DNA of 64,000 nucleotides from Neptuniibacter sp. CAU 1671 (GTDB lineage: Bacteria > Pseudomonadota > Gammaproteobacteria > Pseudomonadales > Balneatricaceae), in the NCBI RefSeq assembly GCF_029222905.1, contig NZ_JARHUE010000007.1:81036-145035 (forward strand), in the 5' to 3' direction. Positions 25,298 to 34,495 of the stretch are shown here, in pieces; the first letter of the stretch is position 1; each line of letters opens with the position of its first letter. The notes beneath the pieces were generated by a model, which saw only the letters and a list, made by a program, of their open reading frames with translations, was not told where the DNA came from and did no database searches. The translations under genes and the position numbers were made by a program.

Positions 25298-26527
25298 TTA
25301 CCCCAACCAGGCGGCAAAGGGGAAAAATTCCAGTGTCATTCCAGCACTTATGCTTTGATGGGCTGGCAAGCGCAATAAACCGTCAGCCAATAAGGCAGAG
25401 CTGAGCACACCGGAACTCTGGTTGTGGATCGGACCGGCATACCATTCTCCATCTCGCTGCTGCAGCTGCGCCCGGATATACTCATCACGCACAATACTGC
25501 GCTGACGCTCAAAACCACTTTTAACCGGTATCGACAGTGGGTTCACCGAAGTCACACCCTGCTGGGTCAGCAGATACGGCCTGGCGATCAGTAAAAATGT
25601 GACCAGAACCGCTGCGGGATTACCCGGCAAACCCAGAATAGGTGTCTGGCCAACACGCCCGTAGGCCAGTGGTTTGCCCGGCTTGATCGCCAGACGCCAC
25701 AGATTGATTTCACCCAACGCCTCAACTGCCGCCTTAACGTGATCTTCCTCCCCGACGGACACTCCCCCGCTGGTGATGATCAGATCAGAATCGGCTGCCG
25801 CCTGCGCAAGGGCTGCCCGAGTCGCTTCCGGGGTATCCGGCACAATGCCCGGGAACAGAACGTCTACCCCCAACGGTTCAAGCAAACCCTGCAGAGTGAA
25901 GTAATTGGAGTTATAAAGCTGTCCTTCCTGACAGGCTGTGCCCGGCATCACCAGCTCATCACCGGTGGTGAGTACCGTGACACGCAACCGACGATACACC
26001 TCAACTTCAGCTTCACCGACGGAGGCAATCACTCCAAGATGACGTCCATCCAGGCGCACACCGGCGGATACCACCGTCTGGCCGGGCTGAATGTCCTGTC
26101 CGGCAGGCCGAATATTATTGCCCACTTCAGGGGCTGCCTGTACCCGAACCGATCCGTCCAGAACCTCGCATTGCTCCTGCATCACCACACAATCCGCTCC
26201 CGGAGGAATCACAGAACCGGTGAAAATCCGGGCGGCTGTGCCTTTCTCCAGCGGCAAAGGCGCGTGGCCTGCGGGAATGCGCTGTGAAATTTTCAGCACG
26301 CCATCCGATGGCAGGTCTGCCACACAGAATGCATATCCATCCATGGCGCTGTTATCGGAGGGCGGCACCGCAACCGGGGAGATAATCTCTTTGGCTAAGA
26401 CACGACCAGAAGCCTTATACAGAGGCAGGGTCTCAACCTCACGAATGCGAGGTGCGTCTGAGAGCAACTGTTGTAAAGCATCGGCAATAGGAATCAGGGC
26501 CTGCGTATCACAGGGTGACGCAATCAT
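25298..26527 (-). CDS. moeA: Molybdopterin molybdenumtransferase MoeA
   Basis: 409 aa from ATG 26527 (GGGAG 7 bases upstream; overlaps the moaB stop by 4 bases). Contains the MoeA motifs PPSDNSAMDGYAF near the N-terminus, IFTGSVIPPGADCVVMQE, the MoCF-binding region TTGDELV, SGGVSVGEEDHVK and the C-terminal domain. It inserts molybdate into adenylated molybdopterin, the product of MoaB/MogA made by its operon partner. Cytoplasmic. Confidence 0.95.
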   Translation of the reverse strand: MIASPCDTQALIPIADALQQLLSDAPRIREVETLPLYKASGRVLAKEIISPVAVPPSDNSAMDGYAFCVADLPSDGVLKISQRIPAGHAPLPLEKGTAARIFTGSVIPPGADCVVMQEQCEVLDGSVRVQAAPEVGNNIRPAGQDIQPGQTVVSAGVRLDGRHLGVIASVGEAEVEVYRRLRVTVLTTGDELVMPGTACQEGQLYNSNYFTLQGLLEPLGVDVLFPGIVPDTPEATRAALAQAAADSDLIITSGGVSVGEEDHVKAAVEALGEINLWRLAIKPGKPLAYGRVGQTPILGLPGNPAAVLVTFLLIARPYLLTQQGVTSVNPLSIPVKSGFERQRSIVRDEYIRAQLQQRDGEWYAGPIHNQSSGVLSSALLADGLLRLPAHQSISAGMTLEFFPFAAWLG

Positions 26528-27069
26528 CCACGACTCCCACACTGCTCGGCCACATCCGGCATCACCATCTGCACAAAATTACAGGGTTTATGACGCGCAT
26601 CGAGTTGCTCACAGATGATCTTGTCCCAGGCGGTGCGACAGGCATTGGTCGAGCCAGGCATCGCAAAAATCAGGGTACGATTGGCAACACCGGCCAAAGC
26701 TCTGGATTGTACGGTGGATGTACCAATCTCTTCATAGGAGATCTGACGAAACAGTTCACCAAAACCTTCAACGGTTTTATCAAACAGAGGCTTGAGTGCT
26801 TCAGGGGTGGAATCACGGGCAGTGAACCCTGTGCCGCCGGTCACCAGAATGACCTGAATATCCGGCTCGGCTATCCACTGGGAGACGATCGCCCTGAGCT
26901 GGTAGATATCATCCTGGCGAATGGTACGCGCCGCCAGTTTATGGCCTGCTTCTTCCAGCCGGGACTGAAGCGCATCACCCGATGTGTCATTTTCAGCGGT
27001 ACGGGTATCAGACACCGTCAGAACCGCAATATTAAGGGGTTGAAAGGGCCGTGCCTGCTTATGACTCAT
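26524..27069 (-). CDS. moaB: Molybdenum cofactor biosynthesis protein MoaB
   Basis: 181 aa. MogA/MoaB fold with [35 protein letters not shown] and [19 protein letters not shown]. It adenylates molybdopterin before metal insertion by MoeA, encoded immediately downstream with a 4-base overlap. The 145 bases upstream of the gene (27070-27214), after the terminator of the preceding regulator gene, must hold its promoter. I saw no molybdenum-cofactor riboswitch there. Confidence 0.95.
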   Translation of the reverse strand: MSHKQARPFQPLNIAVLTVSDTRTAENDTSGDALQSRLEEAGHKLAARTIRQDDIYQLRAIVSQWIAEPDIQVILVTGGTGFTARDSTPEALKPLFDKTVEGFGELFRQISYEEIGTSTVQSRALAGVANRTLIFAMPGSTNACRTAWDKIICEQLDARHKPCNFVQMVMPDVAEQCGSRG

Positions 27070-27212
27070 CTGTTACTCCCAAACACTCAGATCAGTGGCT
27101 GCCACAAAACAAAAGCAGCCTCACAATATAAAGTGTAAGTGGGGGCGGAGGTTTAATAAACAAGGACTCGAGCGGTTTGAAAACAATTTACTGTTGAGGT
27201 CATAACCAAAGT

Positions 27213-27233
27213 AAAAGGGGCATTAAGCCCCTT
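27213..27233 (-). terminator. Terminator of the sigma-54 activator gene
   Basis: On the minus strand AAGGGGC, a 5-base loop and GCCCCTT followed by TT: a compact intrinsic terminator about 27 bases past the stop codon at 27260. Confidence 0.8.
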
Positions 27234-27259
27234 CATGAGAGAATAACGATACGCCTGCT

Positions 27260-29257
27260 TTAACAGGCGATATCGTATTTTTTGATTTTCTGGTACAGCG
27301 TGCTTTTAGCGATACCCAACTGTTTAGCCGCCTGGGTGAGGTTATTCCGGGTACTTTCAATGGCTGATTCAATCGCCAGTTTTTCGGCCTCTTCCAGACT
27401 GAGAGGCTGACCCGCGGAAGCCGCCAGTTTAAGGGGTTGTGCCAACTGCTCGCTCTGATACTCATCCGGCAAATGCTGAACATCCAGCACCTCGGAGTCA
27501 GACATGAAAGCCATAAACTCGAGTACGTTGGACAGTTCGCGGATATTACCCGGCCAGTTGAAATGGGTAAGTTTTAGCAACAGATCAGCAGACACCTGTT
27601 TACGCTCTAAATGATGCTCTTCGCTGATACGATTGAGGATCGATTCAACCAGTTGCGGAATCTCGGCCTTGCGTTCACACAGAGGTTTCAGTTCGACCAC
27701 GACGCTGGAGATCCGGTAATACAGATCTTTGCGGAAACGTCCCTCAGCGACGGCCTGTTTCAGATCCACATTGGTCGCAGCAACCAGCTTGAAGTCCACT
27801 GAACGCGGTTTTACATCACCCACCCGGTAGATCTGTTTCTCCTGCAGCACACGCAGGAACAGCGGCTGAATATCCAGTGGCATCTCACCGATTTCATCCA
27901 GGAACAGTGTGCCACCATTGGCCGCCTCAATCTTGCCGATCATGCCGCCTTTTTTCGCGCCGGTGAAAGCCCCCTCAACATGGCCAAACAGTTCACTGTT
28001 GAGCAGGTCTCTCGAAAATGATCCGCAGTTCAGGTCAATAAAGGGGCCGTCCGGATTGCGTGTTTCAGCATGAATCGCTTTGGCAAAATATTCTTTGCCG
28101 CAGCCGGTTTCACCGAGCAACAAGATTGGCAGAGGTGTTTTCGCAGCGGTTTTGGCTTTAGCGGCTTCTTTAGACAACTCAGGATTCAGTGCAGAGTTCG
28201 GGTTATCGCTGTCACCAGAGCCAAATGAAACGTCACGACTGACCGTGGTTTTTGAAGCAGAGCGTCGGATATGGCTGGGGAAATTAATCTTGAAGCCAAC
28301 AATTTCACCACCCTCCTTACCGTTACGAATCGGGTGTACCCACTCCTCTTGCAACCAGTCTGCCGAGAGCGTAGTCAGTTCGGTTTGCTCACCGCCAAAA
28401 CGGTCCATCGGGATACGGAAAGTAGAACCCGGTTTGAAATCAGGGAAGTAACGCTGTATCGCCTTACTGGTTGTGTTGTTGGTGCGGATAAACCGTCCCT
28501 GACTGTCTAACAGCAGGAAGTCATTTCTGGAATTGTTGCGTGAATCGGCCTGCACAGCCTGCTCAACCATTGACCAGCGTTCCGAATTCAGCATCGCCAA
28601 CTGCGCCTGAATCACATTTGCCCAGGACACCACCAGCGGGATATGAAAACGATCAAAGGTTTTGGTTAAGCCCGAAAGATCAATAGCACCAAGGCGCTGT
28701 CCATCATATGGGTCGTAGATACAGGTTGCAGTACAACTCCAGGGTTTAAAGCCTTCACAGAAATGCTCAACACCATGGACCTGCGTAGGCATATTGTTGG
28801 CGATAGCCGTGCCCACTGCATTGGAGCCAGACATGATCTCCAGCCAACCACCCCCCGGCATTAAACCGACACCCCAGGCATCTTCCAGAGTGCGTGGGTC
28901 GCCCACTATTTCAAGGTTAAGCGCATTACGGTCAGTAATAAAAAGCACTGTCTCAAGATCGCTGAGCAGCATACGTGCTTGCTCTATAGTCGATTCAGCG
29001 CAGGCTAGCAGGTCTTTATTTTTAAGTCGCATCTGATGCAGCTTGCCTTCAGATGCAATCTTGGGCGCAGCCCGAATACTGGGGTCTACACCCGTAGACT
29101 GACAGCGTTGCCAGGAGTTAAAAATGCTCGATCTGACTTTGGAAACAGGTTCATCTGATGGGCCAAGGCAAACAAATTTCTCCCAAGCTTTGTCTATTTC
29201 CTTCTGGGAGTACGCAGCAGAACTGGTACATATATCTGCAACTTTGAAGCGCACCAC
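27260..29257 (-). CDS. AcoR-type sigma-54-dependent transcriptional activator
   Basis: 665 aa from GTG 29257 (AAGGGG 6 bases upstream). N-terminal GAF-type sensor region (about residues 80-230, with [14 protein letters not shown] and GIDLSG-like GAIDLSG as in AcoR), a second sensory segment resembling PAS (about 245-330), then the AAA+ domain with Walker [11 protein letters not shown], the sigma-54 loop GAFTGA, Walker [13 protein letters not shown] and the arginine-finger region, and a C-terminal Fis helix-turn-helix ([19 protein letters not shown]). Lies next to, and on the same strand as, an operon with a -24/-12 promoter, which is its likely target. The effector is unknown. Confidence 0.93.
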   Translation of the reverse strand: MVRFKVADICTSSAAYSQKEIDKAWEKFVCLGPSDEPVSKVRSSIFNSWQRCQSTGVDPSIRAAPKIASEGKLHQMRLKNKDLLACAESTIEQARMLLSDLETVLFITDRNALNLEIVGDPRTLEDAWGVGLMPGGGWLEIMSGSNAVGTAIANNMPTQVHGVEHFCEGFKPWSCTATCIYDPYDGQRLGAIDLSGLTKTFDRFHIPLVVSWANVIQAQLAMLNSERWSMVEQAVQADSRNNSRNDFLLLDSQGRFIRTNNTTSKAIQRYFPDFKPGSTFRIPMDRFGGEQTELTTLSADWLQEEWVHPIRNGKEGGEIVGFKINFPSHIRRSASKTTVSRDVSFGSGDSDNPNSALNPELSKEAAKAKTAAKTPLPILLLGETGCGKEYFAKAIHAETRNPDGPFIDLNCGSFSRDLLNSELFGHVEGAFTGAKKGGMIGKIEAANGGTLFLDEIGEMPLDIQPLFLRVLQEKQIYRVGDVKPRSVDFKLVAATNVDLKQAVAEGRFRKDLYYRISSVVVELKPLCERKAEIPQLVESILNRISEEHHLERKQVSADLLLKLTHFNWPGNIRELSNVLEFMAFMSDSEVLDVQHLPDEYQSEQLAQPLKLAASAGQPLSLEEAEKLAIESAIESTRNNLTQAAKQLGIAKSTLYQKIKKYDIAC

Positions 29258-29669
29258 TAGCTACCCCTTTTATTATTTTAATAATGAACACCTAAACCAT
29301 CTTCTTCAGTAGTGCAGACAGAACAACATTCAGACAACCGGCCTGCGAGAGCCTGAATTACCCGAGTTGAACCGCTCACCCAATGCACTACTTAAGTACA
29401 ACTTTTAAGATGTTTCTTGTGTTAGGTTTTCTACATATTGTCTCAAAAAGACGCATAGAAGTATCTATTAGAGACAGCTTATGTCATAAACCAAAAAAAG
29501 GAACTAGCCACTTAGTGCAATTACATAATACTAAAGACTAATAATTAACTTCATGATATCTCAACTATTTGGAATTAGCCGAAATTAATACTTTATTACG
29601 ATTATCTTCCCACGGCTAAAACAGCGATTGCCAATCAAACCAGAACAGCGCTCATGATCATCAAAACAA
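29258..29669. other. Gene-free AT-rich stretch upstream of the activator gene
   Basis: No ORF with a recognisable product. The sequence is AT-rich, and the activator's promoter must lie here, but I could not single out a convincing -35/-10 pair. No -24/-12 element was found. Confidence 0.5.
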
Positions 29670-29693
29670 AAAGCCACCCCGCAGGGTGGCTTT
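29661..29693 (-). terminator. Terminator of the RND transporter operon
   Basis: AAAGCCACCC (29670-29679), 4-base loop, GGGTGGCTTT (29684-29693). Read on the minus strand it is followed by TTTTTGTTTT, so it ends the MMPL gene 8 bases after its stop. Confidence 0.92.
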
Positions 29694-29700
29694 AACTCAA

Positions 29701-32037
29701 TCAGTTACGTTCACTGAAGATAAATTTGGGTTTAAAGATATAGGCCAGTGAAGGCATCAGGAACAATGCACTCAGAGCGGACACCGAGAGCCAGATACCA
29801 ATCAGCAAGCCCATCTCTGCCTGAAAGCGCAGTGAGGAGTAGAACCAGACACAAACACTGGCAATCAACACCAGCGCTGTGACGAGGACTCCGCGACCTG
29901 CACAATGCAGTGATACAGAGATCGCATCCAGATAGGAGTTACCCTTTTCATACTCACTCTTGATACGGTCACATATATACAGCGCATAATCCACACCCAA
30001 ACCGATACCCAACGCTGCAACCGGTACAGTATTGATGTTCATGCCTATGCCCTGCCAGGACATAAAGGCAAAGGTCACCAGGTTAGACAGAATCACCGGC
30101 ACCATAAAGAACATACCCGCGATGCTGGAGCGGTAAACCACAATGCACATGATCACCAGAATGAATAGCGCCAGTGCGATCGACTGAATCTGTCCCGACA
30201 GGATCACCTCATTCACCGCCGCAATCACACCGATGACGCCACCTGCCAGATGAATTTTGGCCTGCTGCACAATCGGATTTTCGGCGATGAACTGGTTGAT
30301 ACGCGCAATCGCTGTCTGGATGGTTTCACCCTTCCGGTCGGTAAAGAACAGGGTGATAGAGGCATTCTCACGGTTGGTATCCACAAACCGGTCCAGATCC
30401 CCCGGCTCAGCCGCGTTCTCAAACATATACATCAGCTCACCATTCACCAGGCTGTTACTACCCAGCTCCTGATAACGGGTATTACCCTCACGCAGGGTTT
30501 TATTCACCTCTGGCAAAATATCGGCAATGGAAAGCGTGCCGCCGATTTCGTGCTGAGCTTCCATATACGCCTGGAACCGCAGCATCGTGTCGAGTACTTC
30601 AACCTCTTTTGCCTGATTCTGGCGATCACCGCCCACGACGACGAACATGCGATCAGCGCCCGGGAATTTTTCATTGATCCGCGCAGAGTCCACATTGTAT
30701 TCGGAGTCTGGCCAGAGAATCGGGCTTCCGGGATTGGCATCGCCCACTTTCAGGCCCAGTGAATAATAACCACACACGACAAACAGGACAGTAGCAATAC
30801 CTAACACGGCATAGCGGGCACGAGTTTCCACCACCCTCACACACAGGTTAAGGAACGGACGAATCAGCGCAAGGTCCAGATTCAGACCATGGGCATAAGC
30901 ATTGGGTTTTTTAACCCAGGACAGCAGCACCGGGGTCAGAATAACGGAACTCACCGCCACCGTAGACACCCAGACCACCGCCAGCACCACCAGCTTCTGT
31001 AACAGTGGGATAGGACTGATGGCGACCACAGCCACACACCCGGCATCGGTCGCAATTCCCAGCAAACCAGGCCGCAACAGATCTCGCAATGTGACACAGG
31101 CGGCGCGTCTGGAGCAGACATTATCACCCAGCGCATCAATCTCTTCATGGAAGCGCGTCACCATCTGCACAGAGTGCGACACGGCCCTAGCGGTTATCAG
31201 CATCGCAATAACCACCACCAGCGGATCAAAATGGATACCCAGCAGGTCTGATACACCCAGCGCCCAGATTGCGCTGACAGCACCAGAAATCAACGGCAGC
31301 AATGTGCCCCGCCAGGTACGGTTGATCACAAACAGCAGCACCAGAAAAATTGCCAGTCCCATCAGGACCAGATTCATGGTTTCAGGCAGATAGTGGTTTA
31401 CCCAGCCATACAGAATCGGGTTACCCACAACACTGATTTCAACGCTGCCGTCTTCATATTTTTTAGCCAGCTCATAGGCCTGATCGTAGGCCAGATTGTA
31501 GTTAAGCAGGTCATCAAAAAAGTCGACTGTTATCAGTGTTGCTTTCAGGTCTTTAGAGACATAGGGCCCATAAACCAGTGGGTTTTTCAGAATGGCGTTT
31601 TTCAGATCGTCAATTTCCTGCTCATTTTTGGGCAGGTTTGGCCACATATAGGGTTTACTTTCGATACCCTCAGTTGAGGCTTTAACTTCCTTCAGTTTTT
31701 TACCGGCAATGGAATAGATCTGAAATTCATTAATAGCATCAATTTTAAGCAGGCCCTGAGTAATACCCTGTACTTTTTCAAGTACATTCATATTAAAAAT
31801 ATCACCCTCTTTAGCCACAATCATAAAGCTGATGATATTGGTGCCACCAAAGGTATTTTTAAATTGCTCGTGGGTTTTAATATATTCATGTGATGTGGGT
31901 TGCAGGTCTTCAAAGACTGTTTTCACATCAATTTTAAAAGCTGGATATGACAGAATCAGTGTTATTAAAAACACGATTGCCAGCACGATTTTTCTTTTAT
32001 TTATACACGCAAGCGCAAACTTTTCCATCTTCGTCAC
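29701..32037 (-). CDS. RND-superfamily MMPL-type lipid/hydrophobe transporter
   Basis: 778 aa, GTG 32037 overlapping the YCF48 gene by 4 bases (ATG at 32028 is an alternative). About 12 transmembrane helices in two halves: an N-terminal helix (KIVLAIVFLITLILSYPAF), periplasmic loop 1, five to six helices with the motif VVVIAMLITARAVSHSVQM, a second single helix (about 400-425), periplasmic loop 2, then VAALGIGLGVDYALYICDRI and the last helices. This is the MMPL/HAE3-like layout of transporters of hydrophobic molecules (hopanoids, mycolates, sterols). There is no membrane-fusion protein gene; instead DUF1302, DUF1329 and YCF48 genes accompany it. Substrate and direction unknown. Confidence 0.9.
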   Translation of the reverse strand: MTKMEKFALACINKRKIVLAIVFLITLILSYPAFKIDVKTVFEDLQPTSHEYIKTHEQFKNTFGGTNIISFMIVAKEGDIFNMNVLEKVQGITQGLLKIDAINEFQIYSIAGKKLKEVKASTEGIESKPYMWPNLPKNEQEIDDLKNAILKNPLVYGPYVSKDLKATLITVDFFDDLLNYNLAYDQAYELAKKYEDGSVEISVVGNPILYGWVNHYLPETMNLVLMGLAIFLVLLFVINRTWRGTLLPLISGAVSAIWALGVSDLLGIHFDPLVVVIAMLITARAVSHSVQMVTRFHEEIDALGDNVCSRRAACVTLRDLLRPGLLGIATDAGCVAVVAISPIPLLQKLVVLAVVWVSTVAVSSVILTPVLLSWVKKPNAYAHGLNLDLALIRPFLNLCVRVVETRARYAVLGIATVLFVVCGYYSLGLKVGDANPGSPILWPDSEYNVDSARINEKFPGADRMFVVVGGDRQNQAKEVEVLDTMLRFQAYMEAQHEIGGTLSIADILPEVNKTLREGNTRYQELGSNSLVNGELMYMFENAAEPGDLDRFVDTNRENASITLFFTDRKGETIQTAIARINQFIAENPIVQQAKIHLAGGVIGVIAAVNEVILSGQIQSIALALFILVIMCIVVYRSSIAGMFFMVPVILSNLVTFAFMSWQGIGMNINTVPVAALGIGLGVDYALYICDRIKSEYEKGNSYLDAISVSLHCAGRGVLVTALVLIASVCVWFYSSLRFQAEMGLLIGIWLSVSALSALFLMPSLAYIFKPKFIFSERN

Positions 32038-33104
32038 CGCACCAATTTATTGCCAGTTTTTGTAAATATTTTTGATTCTGGATCGTAGAGTCCTACGTTG
32101 GCGCCTACTGTAAAGTAACCCTGTTCTGTACTTTCAACTTCGGTGTGCCATGAAAGATCAACCTTGTCGAACGAGCCCGCTTCAATGGATGAAAACGACT
32201 CGTCTGCCGTCAGCCAAACACCTTTATTGCCGACTACAACCCACCCTTTTCGGGAGTTGTCCCAGACGACGTCCATCAGATGTTCGTGCATTTCATAATC
32301 TTGCTGAGTGGATTGCTGCCAGCTCATACCGCCATCAAATGTGCGCAGAATGAGTCCATCCAAACCGACAGCAACACCTTCCAGTTCATCTTTGAAATCA
32401 AGCGCCATCAGGCTGCTTGCATTGTCTGTCTGTGTTTCAACTTCTGCCCAGTTCTGACCGTTATCCATACTGATAAGAATCCGGCCAAACTCTCCGACTG
32501 CGATTACCGTATCGTTGTCCAGTTTGATGATGTCATTCAGGATGACATCCTCATTCTCCCGTTTCTGAGTCCAGGTTTTACCGTAATCGTCAGAGTGCAG
32601 GATTTTTCCGTATTCACCGACAGCCCAGGCCTCACCACCCGAGTAGGTATGTACCCGCAGCAGTTTGTCTGCCACACCGGTTTTGGGCACATCCATTTCC
32701 GCCCAGGTATCACCGCCGTCAGTTGTGGTCAGTAATACACCTTCGTTACCCACAGCAATGGCGGTATTCGCATCCCATGCTGCAATATCCTGCAGGTGGT
32801 GCTCGGTGTTGGACTGTTGAATAATCCAGCTTCGACCACCGTCATTTGATTTGAGGATCTTGCCGTAATTTCCACATAGCCAGATATTATCGTTATCGAC
32901 TAAGTGCACCCCATATATTTTGTCCCTGGTTTCAATTGCGGGTTTAATCACCTCTTCAATTGCCACAGTGGGTTTTACAAAAATCCCCGCCCATAACAAC
33001 GCACCCACAATAGCCCAAGGTACAACAGAGATTACTGTGTTTTTTATTTTTATTGACGGCTTATTAAGATCAGCCGCGCTATTTATACAATAATTGTCTG
33101 ACAT
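32034..33104 (-). CDS. YCF48-like beta-propeller protein with N-terminal membrane anchor
   Basis: 356 aa (AAGGA 8 bases before ATG). One transmembrane helix near the N-terminus (TVISVVPWAIVGALLWAGIFV, about residues 25-45), then a propeller of repeated BNR/YCF48-type blades, each with the pattern GxxGxIL...DGGxxW (KSNDGGRSW, TTTDGGDTW, HSDDYGKTW, ISMDNGQNW, RTFDGGMSW). In plants and cyanobacteria YCF48 assists photosystem II assembly, which is irrelevant here. Bacterial homologues next to RND pumps have no settled role. The tether suggests an assembly or gating factor for the RND transporter on the periplasmic side. Confidence 0.88.
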   Translation of the reverse strand: MSDNYCINSAADLNKPSIKIKNTVISVVPWAIVGALLWAGIFVKPTVAIEEVIKPAIETRDKIYGVHLVDNDNIWLCGNYGKILKSNDGGRSWIIQQSNTEHHLQDIAAWDANTAIAVGNEGVLLTTTDGGDTWAEMDVPKTGVADKLLRVHTYSGGEAWAVGEYGKILHSDDYGKTWTQKRENEDVILNDIIKLDNDTVIAVGEFGRILISMDNGQNWAEVETQTDNASSLMALDFKDELEGVAVGLDGLILRTFDGGMSWQQSTQQDYEMHEHLMDVVWDNSRKGWVVVGNKGVWLTADESFSSIEAGSFDKVDLSWHTEVESTEQGYFTVGANVGLYDPESKIFTKTGNKLVR

Positions 33105-33119
33105 CTCATCAATCCTTGG

Positions 33120-33157
33120 AAAAAGCTGCTAAGCGGTGCTCGCACACCACCTAGCAG
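33120..33157 (-). terminator. Intercistronic hairpin with T run (attenuator) before the YCF48 gene
   Basis: On the minus strand CTGCTAGGTGGTG pairs with CACCGCTTAGCAG across a 6-base loop (13-bp stem with two G-T type mismatches), followed by TTTTT. It lies between the DUF1329 gene and the YCF48-RND pair, and would make the transporter genes less expressed than the outer-membrane and periplasmic components. Confidence 0.75.
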
Positions 33158-33196
33158 TAAAAGTTAAGAGAAAGTTTGATGAATTAACGCGCTGAG

Positions 33197-34477
33197 TTAC
33201 TGAGCAATTTTCAGCAACTCTTTCAGGCTGACATCATTTTCTTCCACGCCTGCCGGGTTAGACTTCATGTTTGAAGACCAGGTGGTTGAGTAATTGGCTT
33301 TATAGTCAATTACGTGACCTACCACAGGCATCACAGCTTTGTAGCCGTCATCGCCAATGTCCGGACGGTTCTGGAAGATAAAGAATTTCCAGAATTTACC
33401 GTTTTGGTCATAGGCTTCACCCAGGTATGGACGCGGCCAGTCTTTTTCCATGTAGACGATTTTTTTGCTGTATGGGTGACCATCCGGTGGCGTACCTTCA
33501 ACAACAAACACTTCACGCGGTTCCCACTCAATGTGTTTAGCCGGGTAGTAGTAAGGCGCTTCACCCAGCGCTACGCTTGGGAACTCTTCAAGCGTACCTT
33601 CTTTGGACTTATCAACACTCAGCTCTGGGCTGTGTGCCACGGCGAAGACCCAACGGGTATCCAGCAGTTTGGTGGACTTGTATTTGGTAGGTACTGCATC
33701 CCAGATATCCCAGTCATCATACAGCTGTACCGTACCGCCGATCGGGTCCATCCACGCACTACCGGTCAGACGACGGGCACGACGTACGGATTTCAGATAG
33801 GCCCAGGTATCATCCGGCTTGGCTGCACTTGGGTCGTTGTAACGAATAGAGAAGGTACCCAGACCCTTGATATCCTGCGGGCTTTGCGCCACCAGAATGG
33901 TCTTCTGCATCACATCACCATCACCAACAGTGGTCGGACCACCGTCCAGACGACCTTCCATGTAGTAACGACGTGACCACCAGCGCTGCACACGCTCTAC
34001 ACCTTTTTCACCGTCGATAAACACGAAGGAGATATCACGCAGGTCCATGGTTGCACCGTAGGTCGGTGAACGCAGGTTCCAGATGATTTTGTCACCCGCA
34101 TGCGGATCATTCGGGTCGATATCCTGTGGATCAAAGAACATGCCTGAGGTCCAGCCTGATACCTGACGGGTTGCAGGGTCAAACTTCACCTTGCCTTTGC
34201 CCGCCTGAGTGGCCTGCATGTATTTAGGATCCATTTCGATCTTTTCAGAATGGCGGATCTTCATGGTCAGACCACGTTCTTTGATCATCCACTCCATACG
34301 CTCAGGAATCATGTCACCCACACGTTTCCCTTCGAACAACTTATCTTTGACCGCATCGAAATTGGCTTTCGAAATGACGGTACCGGCTGCCAGTTCATCC
34401 GCTGCATGCAGTGGACTTGAGGCCGCCCATAGAACCAGTGCGGCGGCTGACATTTGCTTTAACGATGTCATATTCAT
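33197..34477 (-). CDS. DUF1329 periplasmic protein (LolA/LolB-like fold family)
   Basis: 426 aa. Signal peptide ending in PLHAADE (about residue 26). The mature protein has the DUF1329 signatures AGTVISKANFDAVKD, WNLRSPTYGATMDLRDISF, YLKSVRRARRLTGSAW and REVFVVEG. The family is annotated as related to the LolA/LolB lipoprotein carriers, so it may bind a lipid or another hydrophobe and ferry it across the periplasm. It sits 18 bases after the DUF1302 gene, and these two families almost always occur together. No enzyme motif seen. Confidence 0.9.
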   Translation of the reverse strand: MNMTSLKQMSAAALVLWAASSPLHAADELAAGTVISKANFDAVKDKLFEGKRVGDMIPERMEWMIKERGLTMKIRHSEKIEMDPKYMQATQAGKGKVKFDPATRQVSGWTSGMFFDPQDIDPNDPHAGDKIIWNLRSPTYGATMDLRDISFVFIDGEKGVERVQRWWSRRYYMEGRLDGGPTTVGDGDVMQKTILVAQSPQDIKGLGTFSIRYNDPSAAKPDDTWAYLKSVRRARRLTGSAWMDPIGGTVQLYDDWDIWDAVPTKYKSTKLLDTRWVFAVAHSPELSVDKSKEGTLEEFPSVALGEAPYYYPAKHIEWEPREVFVVEGTPPDGHPYSKKIVYMEKDWPRPYLGEAYDQNGKFWKFFIFQNRPDIGDDGYKAVMPVVGHVIDYKANYSTTWSSNMKSNPAGVEENDVSLKELLKIAQ

Positions 34478-34495
34478 TATATGTGCCTCGATTTA

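Noticed and set aside
27070..27214. Molybdenum-cofactor riboswitch before moaB
   Set aside because: The 145-base leader shows none of the expected conserved stems; only ordinary intergenic sequence.
29258..29669. A sigma-54 promoter in front of the activator gene
   Set aside because: No TGGCAC-N5-TTGC-like element found on either strand.
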